Of a stretch of DNA of 18,585 nt, positions 1 through 7,597 are shown one piece after another (within the stretch, counting starts at the first letter, position 1; every line of letters begins with the position of its first letter). The translations under genes were made by a program, and so were the position numbers. The DNA is taken from the NCBI GenBank assembly GCA_910583555.1, contig CAJTXO010000005.1:131419-150003 (forward strand), given 5' to 3'. The notes beneath the pieces were generated by a model. The model saw nothing but the letters and a program-made list of their open reading frames with translations, ran no database searches and was not told where the DNA came from. This stretch comes from an uncultured Eubacterium sp. GTDB lineage: Bacteria > Bacillota > Clostridia > Lachnospirales > Lachnospiraceae.

Positions 1-1223
1 GCACTTTGGGATTCCTTTCTATTTTCAGAACTGAAATCAAATGAGTATGAATCATCTAACGGTACGATGATCTTAAATACATCGCCTTCTGCAAATTCTG
101 GTTCCTGACCGGAATAGTATTTGCTGTATTTAAACAAATTGTGGACACCGGAACCAAGCTGGTCGGCATATCCAATGTTTCTAAAAAATGCAGCAATGAT
201 CGGATTCTTTGGGTTTGGCTCCAGGTTGTCTACCGTAATAAAGCCCTCCGCGGTTGCCCGGTTCGCATTTTCCACATACATGCGGTCCTTTTCTATCACG
301 AATTTTGCTGTAAAACTACTGGAAAACTCGCGGTGCATCAGAATATTGCTGACCATTTCCCTTAAAATGGTATTTCGCAGGCTTTTATTCACGGTGTCTT
401 CTAAAAAGAACTTGTCCATCAGGTGCTTTTTCCCGAAATCCATAAGCCTGTCATAACTCTCGATCAGATTTGTCTTAATGACTTCACGGTCATCGTAACG
501 GTCAATATTGACTTTACGTACAAGGGCATCCGTCACATAGGCGGGCGCTACATTTAATATGACATCGTCTTTTCCGAGCAGCATGATTGCCGCAAGATTG
601 TAGCCTTCCTCACCTGTCGCAATATCCCGGCCGTATAATCCGGCACTTTTTAATAATTCCGCGTCATCCATCGTTGTCCAGGGATGCGTTCCACCTGCGT
701 GGTTCTGTGCCATGATTCGGATCTTCGGCAGCAGATCCAATCGCAGATCTTCCCGTTTAGCATAAGGGTATATTTTCTTTTCTGTGAAAATTCCCTGCTT
801 GCGGATGTACATTTGCGCAATCGCACCGGTGGCAGTTACTTTCACATCTGCATCGTCGACGCGGTCATAAATGACCTTTTTGTAACTGTGTACCTCCGAA
901 CTCGGCGGAATATGAACATGGATGATCGTATGCGTCTCGTCATATTGGATTATTTCCGGCACCAGATAGACAGCAGGAGAAAATAAGGTGGGATTACTCA
1001 CTACTTTGATGAAATTCTTGATCATTTCAGATGCCACTTTCTCAGGCACCCCGACAACTGTACCGTCATCCAGCACACCCAGGAACAGATCCCCGCCAAA
1101 GCGGTTCAAAAAAGAGCATACTGTCTCATAGGTATCTGATTTAATTCCATTACCACAGCGTTTAAACTCAACTGCTGCGGTTTCTCCTATTGTTAAAATG
1201 GATTGGAATGTAGTTAAATCCAT
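1..1223 (-). CDS. Schlafen/AlbA_2-type ATP-binding protein (partial, C-terminus off the left edge)
   Basis: The reading frame is open on the minus strand from ATG at 1223 to the window edge (about 407 codons), with AGGAGGG just upstream of the start. The N-terminus has the AlbA_2/Schlafen pattern: E19-F-K, then an FLNRFGGDLFLGVLDDG stretch around residues 38-54. The C-terminal half has a GHKL/HATPase_c_4-like pattern: LREMVSNILMHREF, a VENAN strand and a later GSG. Such proteins are often annotated as putative DNA binding or RecG-like, and are thought to be nucleic-acid-linked regulators or defence-type ATPases; the substrate here is unknown. No helicase motifs are seen in the visible part. 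A promoter and a long hairpin precede it. Family assignment is good; specific function is not known. Confidence 0.8.
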   Translation of the reverse strand, partial: MDLTTFQSILTIGETAAVEFKRCGNGIKSDTYETVCSFLNRFGGDLFLGVLDDGTVVGVPEKVASEMIKNFIKVVSNPTLFSPAVYLVPEIIQYDETHTIIHVHIPPSSEVHSYKKVIYDRVDDADVKVTATGAIAQMYIRKQGIFTEKKIYPYAKREDLRLDLLPKIRIMAQNHAGGTHPWTTMDDAELLKSAGLYGRDIATGEEGYNLAAIMLLGKDDVILNVAPAYVTDALVRKVNIDRYDDREVIKTNLIESYDRLMDFGKKHLMDKFFLEDTVNKSLRNTILREMVSNILMHREFSSSFTAKFVIEKDRMYVENANRATAEGFITVDNLEPNPKNPIIAAFFRNIGYADQLGSGVHNLFKYSKYYSGQEPEFAEGDVFKIIVPLDDSYSFDFSSENRKESQS

Positions 1224-1242
1224 GTTGTTCCCTCCTGCTTTT

Positions 1243-1288
1243 CACTCCCCCTGCCCAAAGCGGCGGCGCATTGGAAGCAGGGGGAGTG
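1243..1288 (-). promoter_or_regulatory. Leader hairpin with a perfect 12-bp stem just before the ribosome binding site
   Basis: CACTCCCCCTGC at 1243-1254 is perfectly complementary to 1277-1288, with a further CCAA/TTGG pairing inside the loop. On the minus strand the 3' arm ends about 4 nt before the GCAGGAGGG ribosome binding site. No T-run follows on either strand, so this is not a normal intrinsic terminator. It may be an operator, a 5'-end mRNA stabiliser or a translational control hairpin. Confidence 0.55.
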
Positions 1289-1300
1289 CTCTTAATTACT

Positions 1301-1330
1301 ATTATATACTGAAAGGCGGGAGAAAATCAA
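1301..1330 (-). promoter_or_regulatory. SigA-type promoter for the AlbA_2 protein gene
   Basis: Read on the minus strand, a -35 TTGATT (1330-1325) lies 18 nt from a perfect -10 TATAAT (1306-1301). Transcription would start near 1294, only a few bases before the hairpin at 1243-1288. Inferred from sequence only. Confidence 0.55.
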
Positions 1331-1461
1331 CACGGAAACATAATTTTACTTCTCAAATGCATTCCCGGATCTTCTTGTATATTGCCTTACACTTATGTCC
1401 AAACGTCTGTTTCACAACACGGAAAATTCCCGACATGCCTGATTCCACATCCTATCTCCTG

Positions 1462-3243
1462 TCAATCGTCATCCTGCAGGGCATCAAACCCTCTCTCGCC
1501 AGTTCTTACCTTGATGACATCTTCCACATCGTATACGAAAATCTTTCCGTCGCCGATGTGACCTGTATACAGCGCCTCTTTCGCCGCCTCTATCACTTTT
1601 TCTACCGGGACGGCACTCACGATCACTTCCACTTTGATCTTAGGCAGGAGCGTAAAGTCCATCGGTACACCACGGTAATATTCTGCATTTCCTTTTTGTG
1701 TACCGCATCCGAGAACCTGCGTGACCGTGATTCCCTTGACGCCGATCTCGTTCAATGCCGCCTGCAGATCTTCGAACTTGTTCTGTTTGCACACGATCGA
1801 GATACGGCTGATCTTCACGGTTCCCGTGTCTTCCGCGCCTCCCTTGGTTCCGGCAGCCGCCTCCCCTGCGTTCGGCAGCGGCGCTTTCGCCGCCGGCGTC
1901 ACTTCTGTGACCGGCACGGCCTGCTCAGGCGGAACACTTCCCATCAGTTCGCCGATCTTACCCATGCCGGTCGATGCCGCATAAAAACGGTCTCCCGCCG
2001 GCATAAAGTCCGCATAGGCGGACGGCAGGCCGTGTTCGGTGGCATCGAGTCCCAGGATTTCTTCTTCTGCCGTCACACGAAGTCCGAATACTTTATTGAT
2101 CGCGATAAACACGATCGCCATGACTATGGCCGCATACAGGCCGATGCTCACGACGCCGAGAAGCTGTACGCCGAACTGGTGGAAACCGCCGCCATAAAAC
2201 ACGCCCTTCTCATAATCAAACAGGCCGACAGCCAGCGCGCCCCACGCGCCGTTAAAACCGTGTACGGCTACCGCGCCGACCGGATCATCCACCTTGCAAA
2301 TATTATCCACGAACCACACGCCGAATACGACGAGCAGACCGTCCACGACACCGATCACCGCGGCGCCCACGGCATCAACGTTCGCACAACCGGCCGTGAT
2401 ACCGACCAGACCGGCGAGCGACGCGTTCAGGCACATGGAAACATCCGGCTTCCCGTATTTCACCCATGTAAAGATCATGCAGACCGTCGTCGCGATCGCC
2501 GGAGCGATCGTTGTCGTGGAGAGGATCTTCGCCATCTCATCCACACTTCCCGCTGCCGCGCCGTTAAATCCGTACCAGGCAAACCAGAGGATGAAACATC
2601 CGAGCGCGCCGATCGTGATATTGTGCCCCGGTATCGCTTTTGGCTTTCCCTTTTTATCAAACTTTCCGATACGCGCCCCGAGAATGGCCGCTCCGACGAG
2701 CGCCGTAATTCCACCGACCATATGGATGACCGCTGACCCCGCGAAATCAATAAATCCAAGCTGCGCCAGCCAGCCATTGGCATTCCACGTCCAACCCGCC
2801 TCGATCGGGTACACGATGGCGCTTATGATGATCGAATACAGACAATACATGCTGAACTTCGTACGCTCAGCCATCGCGCCAGACACGATCGTCGCGCACG
2901 TCGCGCAGAAAACGAGCTGGAAAAAGAAGTTTGACCAGTCAAAATCCGCAAAATCTGTAAACATCTGATATTCCGGCCTTCCGATCACGCCGAAAAAGTA
3001 ATTTTCGGAATTCATGATCCCATAACCGAGAAAGATAAATACGATCGTTCCGAGACAGAAATCCATCAGGTTTTTCATGATGATATTACCTGCGTTTTTC
3101 GCCCTCGTAAATCCGGTTTCCACCATAGCAAATCCCGCCTGCATAAAAAACACCAGTGCGGCACCGATCAAAAACCAGATCCCAAATGCCACTTCTGAAC
3201 TTGCCGTTGTGATCATTTCACCTAAACTTTCTGCAAATTCCAT
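1462..3243 (-). CDS. amt: Ammonium transporter with fused C-terminal P-II signalling domain
   Basis: Residues 1 to about 400 form an Amt/Rh-family channel that moves ammonium across the cytoplasmic membrane. The family pattern is clear: AGFAMVETGFTRAKNAGN near the N-terminus and the pore twin histidines H174 (VIHMVGG) and H328 (VAVHGFNG). A low-complexity Ala/Pro/Gly linker (about 425-475) leads to a full P-II domain (about 477-589) with a T-loop containing EYYRG and the C-terminal signature TGHIGDGKIFVYDVED. P-II proteins sense ATP, ADP and 2-oxoglutarate and block Amt pores when nitrogen is ample, so the fusion puts the gate on the transporter itself. The start is ATG at 3243, 8 nt after GGAGG; an upstream TTG lies inside that ribosome binding site. 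Total length is 593 aa. An attenuator-like leader precedes it. Confidence 0.93.
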   Translation of the reverse strand: MEFAESLGEMITTASSEVAFGIWFLIGAALVFFMQAGFAMVETGFTRAKNAGNIIMKNLMDFCLGTIVFIFLGYGIMNSENYFFGVIGRPEYQMFTDFADFDWSNFFFQLVFCATCATIVSGAMAERTKFSMYCLYSIIISAIVYPIEAGWTWNANGWLAQLGFIDFAGSAVIHMVGGITALVGAAILGARIGKFDKKGKPKAIPGHNITIGALGCFILWFAWYGFNGAAAGSVDEMAKILSTTTIAPAIATTVCMIFTWVKYGKPDVSMCLNASLAGLVGITAGCANVDAVGAAVIGVVDGLLVVFGVWFVDNICKVDDPVGAVAVHGFNGAWGALAVGLFDYEKGVFYGGGFHQFGVQLLGVVSIGLYAAIVMAIVFIAINKVFGLRVTAEEEILGLDATEHGLPSAYADFMPAGDRFYAASTGMGKIGELMGSVPPEQAVPVTEVTPAAKAPLPNAGEAAAGTKGGAEDTGTVKISRISIVCKQNKFEDLQAALNEIGVKGITVTQVLGCGTQKGNAEYYRGVPMDFTLLPKIKVEVIVSAVPVEKVIEAAKEALYTGHIGDGKIFVYDVEDVIKVRTGERGFDALQDDD

Positions 3244-3314
3244 AAAAGACACCTCCAACTATTTTTGTGCGGCCCTGCAACATATGTAGTATTTCTGAGA
3301 TTCATATCTGCCGC

Positions 3315-3366
3315 GAAACGAAAAAAGACGCCAGGTGAAATGTTCACCTGACGTCTTCGTCGTTTC
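3315..3366 (-). terminator. Promoter-proximal terminator/attenuator in the amt leader
   Basis: Read on the minus strand, a 15-bp hairpin with one mismatch (arms 3358-3344 and 3339-3325, loop CAT) runs straight into TTTTTT, the form of an intrinsic terminator. An outer GAAACGA/TCGTTTC pair (3366-3360 with 3321-3315) could enclose the U-run. It begins about 10 nt after the predicted start site and about 80 nt before the amt start codon, so it must be read through for amt expression. This suggests attenuation, but no antiterminator was recognised. The rest of the 3244-3585 gap holds the two promoters, the plus-strand operator and AT-rich sequence with nothing else evident. Confidence 0.7.
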
Positions 3367-3374
3367 TATGTGGT

Positions 3375-3403
3375 ATTATATGCCCATTGTTTTCAAAAGT
3401 CAA
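3375..3403 (-). promoter_or_regulatory. Near-consensus SigA promoter of amt
   Basis: On the minus strand TTGACT (3403-3398), a 17-nt spacer and a perfect TATAAT (3380-3375) predict a start near 3368. This is a strong promoter placed directly ahead of the terminator-like hairpin. Confidence 0.75.
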
Positions 3404-3518
3404 CTACTTTTTTTGTAGTTTTTGCAGATTTTTGTACATCTCACGGAAAATAGGTTGCCGCAGCTGTCAACTCTTCAATGAAATTTCTCTGAAATTTTGT
3501 AAGAAAAATGTAAAATAA

Positions 3519-3547
3519 TTGCTTCTTTAAACAAACTATGACATAAT
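3519..3547 (+). promoter_or_regulatory. Promoter of the WYL regulator operon
   Basis: TTGCTT (3519-3524), a 17-nt spacer and CATAAT (3542-3547) form a plausible SigA promoter. The -10 lies across the centre of the inverted repeat at 3529-3564, so a protein bound there would block RNA polymerase. TATACT at 3567-3572 is an alternative -10 without a good -35. Confidence 0.5.
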
Positions 3548-3564
3548 GGTGTCATAGTTTGTTT
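3529..3564 (+). promoter_or_regulatory. Inverted-repeat operator, 15-bp perfect arms
   Basis: AAACAAACTATGACA (3529-3543) and its exact reverse complement (3550-3564) flank a 6-nt spacer, ending 8 nt before the GGGAGGAG ribosome binding site. It overlaps the likely -10 and transcription start. Position and symmetry suit a binding site for the dimeric WYL regulator encoded immediately downstream, giving autoregulation. There is no T-run, so it is not a terminator. Confidence 0.7.
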
Positions 3565-3585
3565 GTTATACTGGGAGGAGAAAAA

Positions 3586-4491
3586 ATGAAGATTGACCGA
3601 CTTATAAGCATTATTGTCTATTTATTAAATCATGGAAGAACATCTGCACAGAAATTAGCAGAAGAATTTGAAGTTTCTTCCAGAACGATTATGCGGGATT
3701 TGGAATCGCTGGATCAGGCAGGTATCCCGATTCAATCTTTTTATGGCGTAGAAGGCGGCTATCAGATTATGGACAGTTATGTTTTAGAAAAACAGGTTGC
3801 AACAAGTCACGAATATGATTGGATCGTCACCGCTCTGGAAGGAATGGCAAGCGCATACGCAAGCAAAAGTCTAAAACAGGCACTGGAAAAAGTACAAAGT
3901 ATAAGCCATACAAGGGACACTGCTGTTTCCGTAGACTTAGGTGTCGCAAGTGAAGACGACAAAACAAATGAACAATTAACGCTATTAGAAGATGCAATCA
4001 AGGAAAAATGCGTTGTTCGGTTTTCTTATACAAATAGTCATGATGAAGTAAAAGATATTCAGGTAGAACCGGTTTGTCTGCAATACAAGTGGTATAACTG
4101 GTATCTAATCGGATATTATGAAAAATATCAGGATTATTGTATGTTTAAATTAGTTCGTATGGACAATTTGCAAGCCACACAGATAAGATTTACAAAATCT
4201 CATAATCTTTCAGATATTAAAATGAACGATAGCAATCATGATATTGTACATGTCAAATTATACGGAAAGGCAGTCATTAAAGCAAAATGCAGGGAATACT
4301 TAAATGGACGGATTACGCAGGAATTTGAAAATGGGGATTTTGAGTTTTGTTTTTCTGTACCGGAACATGAGACATTTTGGTACGGGGTGCTTCTTTCCTT
4401 TGGAAATAAGGCTAAGATTATCGAACCACAGGAAATAAAAGAACGCATTTTAAAAACCTGCAAAGAAATACAAATGGAATATGAGGAATAG
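3586..4491 (+). CDS. YafY-type HTH and WYL-domain transcriptional regulator
   Basis: The 301-aa protein has an N-terminal DeoR/HTH_11-type winged helix (about residues 1-60; LAEEFEVSSRTIMRDLESL is the recognition region, followed by YGVEGGYQI of the wing). A WYL domain spans about 135-205 and contains a literal W172-Y173-L174 in the run KWYNWYLIGYY. WYL domains sense ligands, in several cases nucleic acids or nucleotides, and often control DNA-damage or defence genes. The start is ATG at 3586, 5 nt after GGGAGGAG; an upstream TTG at 3559 is inside the operator and rejected. It heads a tight operon with a 2-nt gap to the DNA glycosylase and has a perfect palindrome over its promoter, so it probably controls itself and the repair gene. 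Confidence 0.9.
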   Translation: MKIDRLISIIVYLLNHGRTSAQKLAEEFEVSSRTIMRDLESLDQAGIPIQSFYGVEGGYQIMDSYVLEKQVATSHEYDWIVTALEGMASAYASKSLKQALEKVQSISHTRDTAVSVDLGVASEDDKTNEQLTLLEDAIKEKCVVRFSYTNSHDEVKDIQVEPVCLQYKWYNWYLIGYYEKYQDYCMFKLVRMDNLQATQIRFTKSHNLSDIKMNDSNHDIVHVKLYGKAVIKAKCREYLNGRITQEFENGDFEFCFSVPEHETFWYGVLLSFGNKAKIIEPQEIKERILKTCKEIQMEYEE

Positions 4492-4493
4492 AG

Positions 4494-5684
4494 ATGAAAT
4501 TATATCCGAAAGATGAGGCACGACACATGCTGTGCCGATATCACAATTTGGACGGTGCGGAAGCATTATGCGGAAAAAAGGGAGTCGAAAAGATCATGCG
4601 GCGGATACACAGTATCCAGTATGATCCTCTAAATGTTGTAGCAAGAAATGCAGATCTGGTATTACAGGCAAGGGTGAATGATTACAGTGAATCCGTTCTT
4701 TGCGATCTACTATACAAAGAACATAAATTAATTGACGGATTTGATAAAGAAATGTGTATTTATGATGCTAAAGATTTTGCCCGCTTTCAGTTTGTGCGAA
4801 ATGAACATGAGAAACATGCACTGCCTACCCTGCAATACCGTAACCAGACAGGCGTACTGAACATATTGGACGATGTCAGAGATTTTGTGGAAAAACATGG
4901 CGTGACAGGTACAAAAGACATTTCAATCGGAGAAGTGAGGGAAAGCCGATGGGGACATAAAAAACTATCAAGTGCTGCTTTGGATTATCTATTTAACACC
5001 GGCGTTCTTACTGTAGCCGCCAAACGTGGAACACAGAAGTATTTTGATTTGACAGAACGTGTGATTGACAGTGAATCCCTTTCCTGTAATCCCAATATGA
5101 CTGTAGAAGAATTTCTGGAGTGGTATGTCGAAAGGCGAATCCAGAGTGTCGGCTTTCTGTGGAACAAATCAGGCGGAGCATGGCAGGGACGCTTTTTAAG
5201 TGAAAATAAACTCCGCAGTTCTACACTTCAGACACTTTTAGAAAAAAACAAGATTGAAGAAATACAGATAGAGGGAATCAAAGAGCCTTTTTATATATCA
5301 AAAAAATGTATGAAATATATGAAGAATCAGGCAGCAGGCAGCTATGTAAGATTTATTGCCCCGCTTGATAACATTATGTGGGACAGACAAATGCTGGAAA
5401 TGCTGTTCGGTTTTACATACCGCTGGGAAGTTTATACCCCTGTCCCAAAAAGAAAATATGGCTATTATGTATTGCCTGTGCTGTATAATGGTCAATTTAT
5501 TGCCAGATTCGAGGCAGAACCAATTCGCAAGGCTGGAGAATTTATTATTAAAAACTGGTGGTGGGAACCGAAAGTTGAACCAAATGACGAAATGAGAGAA
5601 ATGATTGTAAACGAAATAGCACGTTTTACAGAATTTCTTCAGATTGATAATTCACCAAAAAATACTCTAAAGTTAGGAATGTAA
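4494..5684 (+). CDS. YcaQ/AlkX-like crosslink-repair DNA glycosylase (HTH_42 winged-helix family)
   Basis: This 396-aa protein matches the HTH_42/AZL family, whose characterised members (E. coli YcaQ, Streptomyces AlkZ) remove alkylated bases and unhook interstrand crosslinks. The N-terminal region carries the run RIHSIQYDPLNVVARNADLV, in which Q42-Y43-D44 fits the Q-hydrophobic-D catalytic motif of the YcaQ subfamily. Further family-like segments are FLWNKSGGAWQGRF in the middle and FIAPLDNIMWDRQMLEMLFGF near residues 283-305. Length is close to E. coli YcaQ (about 410 aa). The start at 4494 is supported by GAGG 7 nt upstream. It sits 2 nt after the WYL regulator and 4 nt before the RidA-like gene. 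Activity is inferred from family and motif; the real lesion is unknown. Confidence 0.82.
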   Translation: MKLYPKDEARHMLCRYHNLDGAEALCGKKGVEKIMRRIHSIQYDPLNVVARNADLVLQARVNDYSESVLCDLLYKEHKLIDGFDKEMCIYDAKDFARFQFVRNEHEKHALPTLQYRNQTGVLNILDDVRDFVEKHGVTGTKDISIGEVRESRWGHKKLSSAALDYLFNTGVLTVAAKRGTQKYFDLTERVIDSESLSCNPNMTVEEFLEWYVERRIQSVGFLWNKSGGAWQGRFLSENKLRSSTLQTLLEKNKIEEIQIEGIKEPFYISKKCMKYMKNQAAGSYVRFIAPLDNIMWDRQMLEMLFGFTYRWEVYTPVPKRKYGYYVLPVLYNGQFIARFEAEPIRKAGEFIIKNWWWEPKVEPNDEMREMIVNEIARFTEFLQIDNSPKNTLKLGM

Positions 5685-5688
5685 CAAA

Positions 5689-6057
5689 ATGAAAGAAATC
5701 AGACGATATGACATTAATGAAAATTGGGCACATTCAGGAATCATTCAAGCAGGAGACTATTGCTTTATAAACTACTGCGCCCGAAATATTGGCGGTACGA
5801 TTGAAGAACAAATTGACGGTGCCTTTGATGTAATGGAAGAACGACTGGCATTAGTGGGATTGACGCTGGAAAATGTCGTACAGATGAATTGTCTGTTTAA
5901 AAATATCTGGGATATTCCGGTAATGGAAAAGGTAATTAAGAGAAGGTTTAACGGCAAATATCCCGTACGAAAATCATTTCAGACTGAATTTGCCAATCCA
6001 GGTAATTTGTTCTTCCAAGTGGATGCTATAGCCTACTCGCCAGACAATGGAGAGTGA
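5689..6057 (+). CDS. RidA/YjgF-fold protein lacking the deaminase arginine
   Basis: The 122-aa protein has the size and sequence pattern of the RidA/YjgF/UK114 family: an EEQIDGAFDVMEERLALVG helix, ENVVQMNCLF strand and a C-terminal FFQVDAIAYSP. Canonical RidA uses Arg105 (in a VARLPK context) to hydrolyse reactive enamines and imines such as 2-aminoacrylate. When the C-terminal VEIEAIA-like strand is aligned, the arginine position is alanine here (EFANPGN), so this is probably one of the divergent Rid subgroups with an unknown reaction or a binding role. It follows the glycosylase by 4 nt and is likely the last gene of the WYL operon. No clear terminator is seen in 6058-6172. Confidence 0.75.
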   Translation: MKEIRRYDINENWAHSGIIQAGDYCFINYCARNIGGTIEEQIDGAFDVMEERLALVGLTLENVVQMNCLFKNIWDIPVMEKVIKRRFNGKYPVRKSFQTEFANPGNLFFQVDAIAYSPDNGE

Positions 6058-6172
6058 GCGTTTTTGGATTACAGAGAAATCTCATGCTATGCACAAGAAG
6101 GGATTCAATCTTTTTACCTCCTTCATCTCACTTTAAAATCATGATAACAGAATATATTCCGCGTGTAAACCC

Positions 6173-6201
6173 TTGACCACACCTATCAGTAATGATAAAA
6201 T
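6173..6201 (+). promoter_or_regulatory. SigA promoter of the butyryl-CoA:acetate CoA-transferase gene
   Basis: TTGACC (6173-6178), a 17-nt spacer and TAAAAT (6196-6201) predict a start near 6208, giving a short leader of about 25 nt before the AGGAGG ribosome binding site region. Confidence 0.65.
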
Positions 6202-6232
6202 GGTAGACAACAATACGTGAAGGAGGCAATAA

Positions 6233-7579
6233 GTGATTATGGATTACGAAGCATTATACAAAAGCAAGCTGACCACAGCTGAGGAAGCCGCAAAAACAGT
6301 CCGTTCCGGGGACTGGGTAGATTATGGCTGGTGCGTGAATACGCCTGTCGCGTTCGACGCCGCGCTCGCCGGGCGGATGAACGACCTGACTGACGTAAAA
6401 TTCCGCGGCGGTATCCTCATGTGGGAACCGGAGATTTTTAAAATCGAAAACCCGGCAGACCATCTGGCATGGAACTCCTGGCACATGGGCGGGATCGAGC
6501 GGAAAGCGGCAGCAAAGGGATATTCCTTTTATGCGCCGATCCGTTATTCCGAGCTTCCCAGATACTACCGGGATCTGCCGTGTCCTTCCCGGGTGGCCGC
6601 GTTCCAGGTGTCACCGATGGATTCCCACGGTTACTTCAATTTTGGCCCGAGCGCGTCCCATCTAGGCGCCTGCTGCGAGCGCGCGGAAGTCATTATCGTG
6701 GAAGTCAATGAAAATATGCCGAGATGCCTGGGCGGCAAGGAAAACGGCATCCACATTTCCGAAGTTGACATGATCATACAGGGGGATAACCCGTCCATCG
6801 CCGAAATGGGCGGCGCTGCCGCTGCCACCGACGTCGATCAGGCAGTCGCGAAGCTGATCGTAGAAGAAATCCCGGACGGCGCATGTCTCCAGCTCGGCAT
6901 CGGCGGTATGCCAAATGCGGTAGGTTCGATGATCGCCGAATCGGATCTGAAAGATCTGGGCGTTCACACGGAAATGTACGTTGACGCGTTTGTTGATATT
7001 TCCAAAGCCGGAAAGATCACGGGGGCGAGGAAAAATATCGACCGGTTCCGCCAGACGTACGCGTTTGCCGCCGGCACAAAGAAATTGTACGACTTTCTCG
7101 ATGACAACCCGGAGTGCATGAGCGCGCCGGTTGACTATACAAATGACATCCGCTCGATTTCCGCGCTGGACAACTTTATTTCCATTAACAACACCGTGGA
7201 CATCGACCTGTACGGCCAGGTGAACGCGGAGAGCGCCGGAACAAAGAACATAAGCGGTGCCGGCGGACAGCTGGACTTCGTACTCGGCGCTTATCTGTCC
7301 CCGGGCGGGAAGAGCTTTATCTGCTGCTCTTCCACGTTCAAGAACAAACAGGGCGAACTCGTATCCCGCATCCGTCCGACACTGGCAGACGGTTCGATCG
7401 TAACCGATACGAGGGCAAACATCCACTATTTTGTAACCGAGTATGGAAAAGTAAATTTGAAGGGACTTTCTACCTGGCAGAAAGCCGAGGCTCTCATTTC
7501 TGTTGCCCATCCGCAGTTCCGGGATGAGTTGATCAAGGAAGCAGAGAAGATGAATATTTGGAGACGGTCGAATAAATAG
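6233..7579 (+). CDS. but: Butyryl-CoA:acetate CoA-transferase
   Basis: This cytoplasmic enzyme moves CoA from butyryl-CoA to acetate, the final butyrate-forming step in many gut Clostridia. The 448-aa sequence resembles the acetyl-CoA hydrolase/4-hydroxybutyrate CoA-transferase family along its whole length and is especially like But proteins: SGDWVDYGW, WNSWHMGGIERKA, APIRYSELPRYYR, the glycine-rich GIGGMPNAVGS (about 222-232), and HTEMYVDAFVD with E247 as the expected catalytic glutamate that forms the CoA thioester. The C-terminus ends WRRSNK, as in Roseburia-type enzymes from memory. GTG at 6233 lies 6 nt after AGGAGG; ATG at 6239 lies 12 nt after it and fits the family N-terminus, so the start is uncertain by two codons. 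It has its own promoter and a following hairpin. Confidence 0.92.
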   Translation: MIMDYEALYKSKLTTAEEAAKTVRSGDWVDYGWCVNTPVAFDAALAGRMNDLTDVKFRGGILMWEPEIFKIENPADHLAWNSWHMGGIERKAAAKGYSFYAPIRYSELPRYYRDLPCPSRVAAFQVSPMDSHGYFNFGPSASHLGACCERAEVIIVEVNENMPRCLGGKENGIHISEVDMIIQGDNPSIAEMGGAAAATDVDQAVAKLIVEEIPDGACLQLGIGGMPNAVGSMIAESDLKDLGVHTEMYVDAFVDISKAGKITGARKNIDRFRQTYAFAAGTKKLYDFLDDNPECMSAPVDYTNDIRSISALDNFISINNTVDIDLYGQVNAESAGTKNISGAGGQLDFVLGAYLSPGGKSFICCSSTFKNKQGELVSRIRPTLADGSIVTDTRANIHYFVTEYGKVNLKGLSTWQKAEALISVAHPQFRDELIKEAEKMNIWRRSNK

Positions 7580-7597
7580 TGCGACATAAAACAAACG

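Noticed and set aside
1198..2736. 512-codon plus-strand open frame antisense to amt
   Set aside because: The opposite strand encodes a clear Amt/P-II protein; this frame is Arg/His/Asp-rich low-complexity translation with no ribosome binding site or family pattern.
3403..3425. CTAC/GTAG small hairpin followed by Ts on the plus strand, terminator-like
   Set aside because: No plus-strand gene lies upstream, the stem is only 4-5 bp and it overlaps the -35 side of the amt promoter.
6058..6172. Searched for a terminator after the RidA-like gene
   Set aside because: Only weak stems (such as around 6099-6118 with G-T pairs) are present; none is convincing, so read-through into but cannot be excluded.
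6662..7594. 310-codon minus-strand frame antisense to but
   Set aside because: Shadow of a strongly conserved enzyme gene; no ribosome binding site and no recognisable protein pattern.
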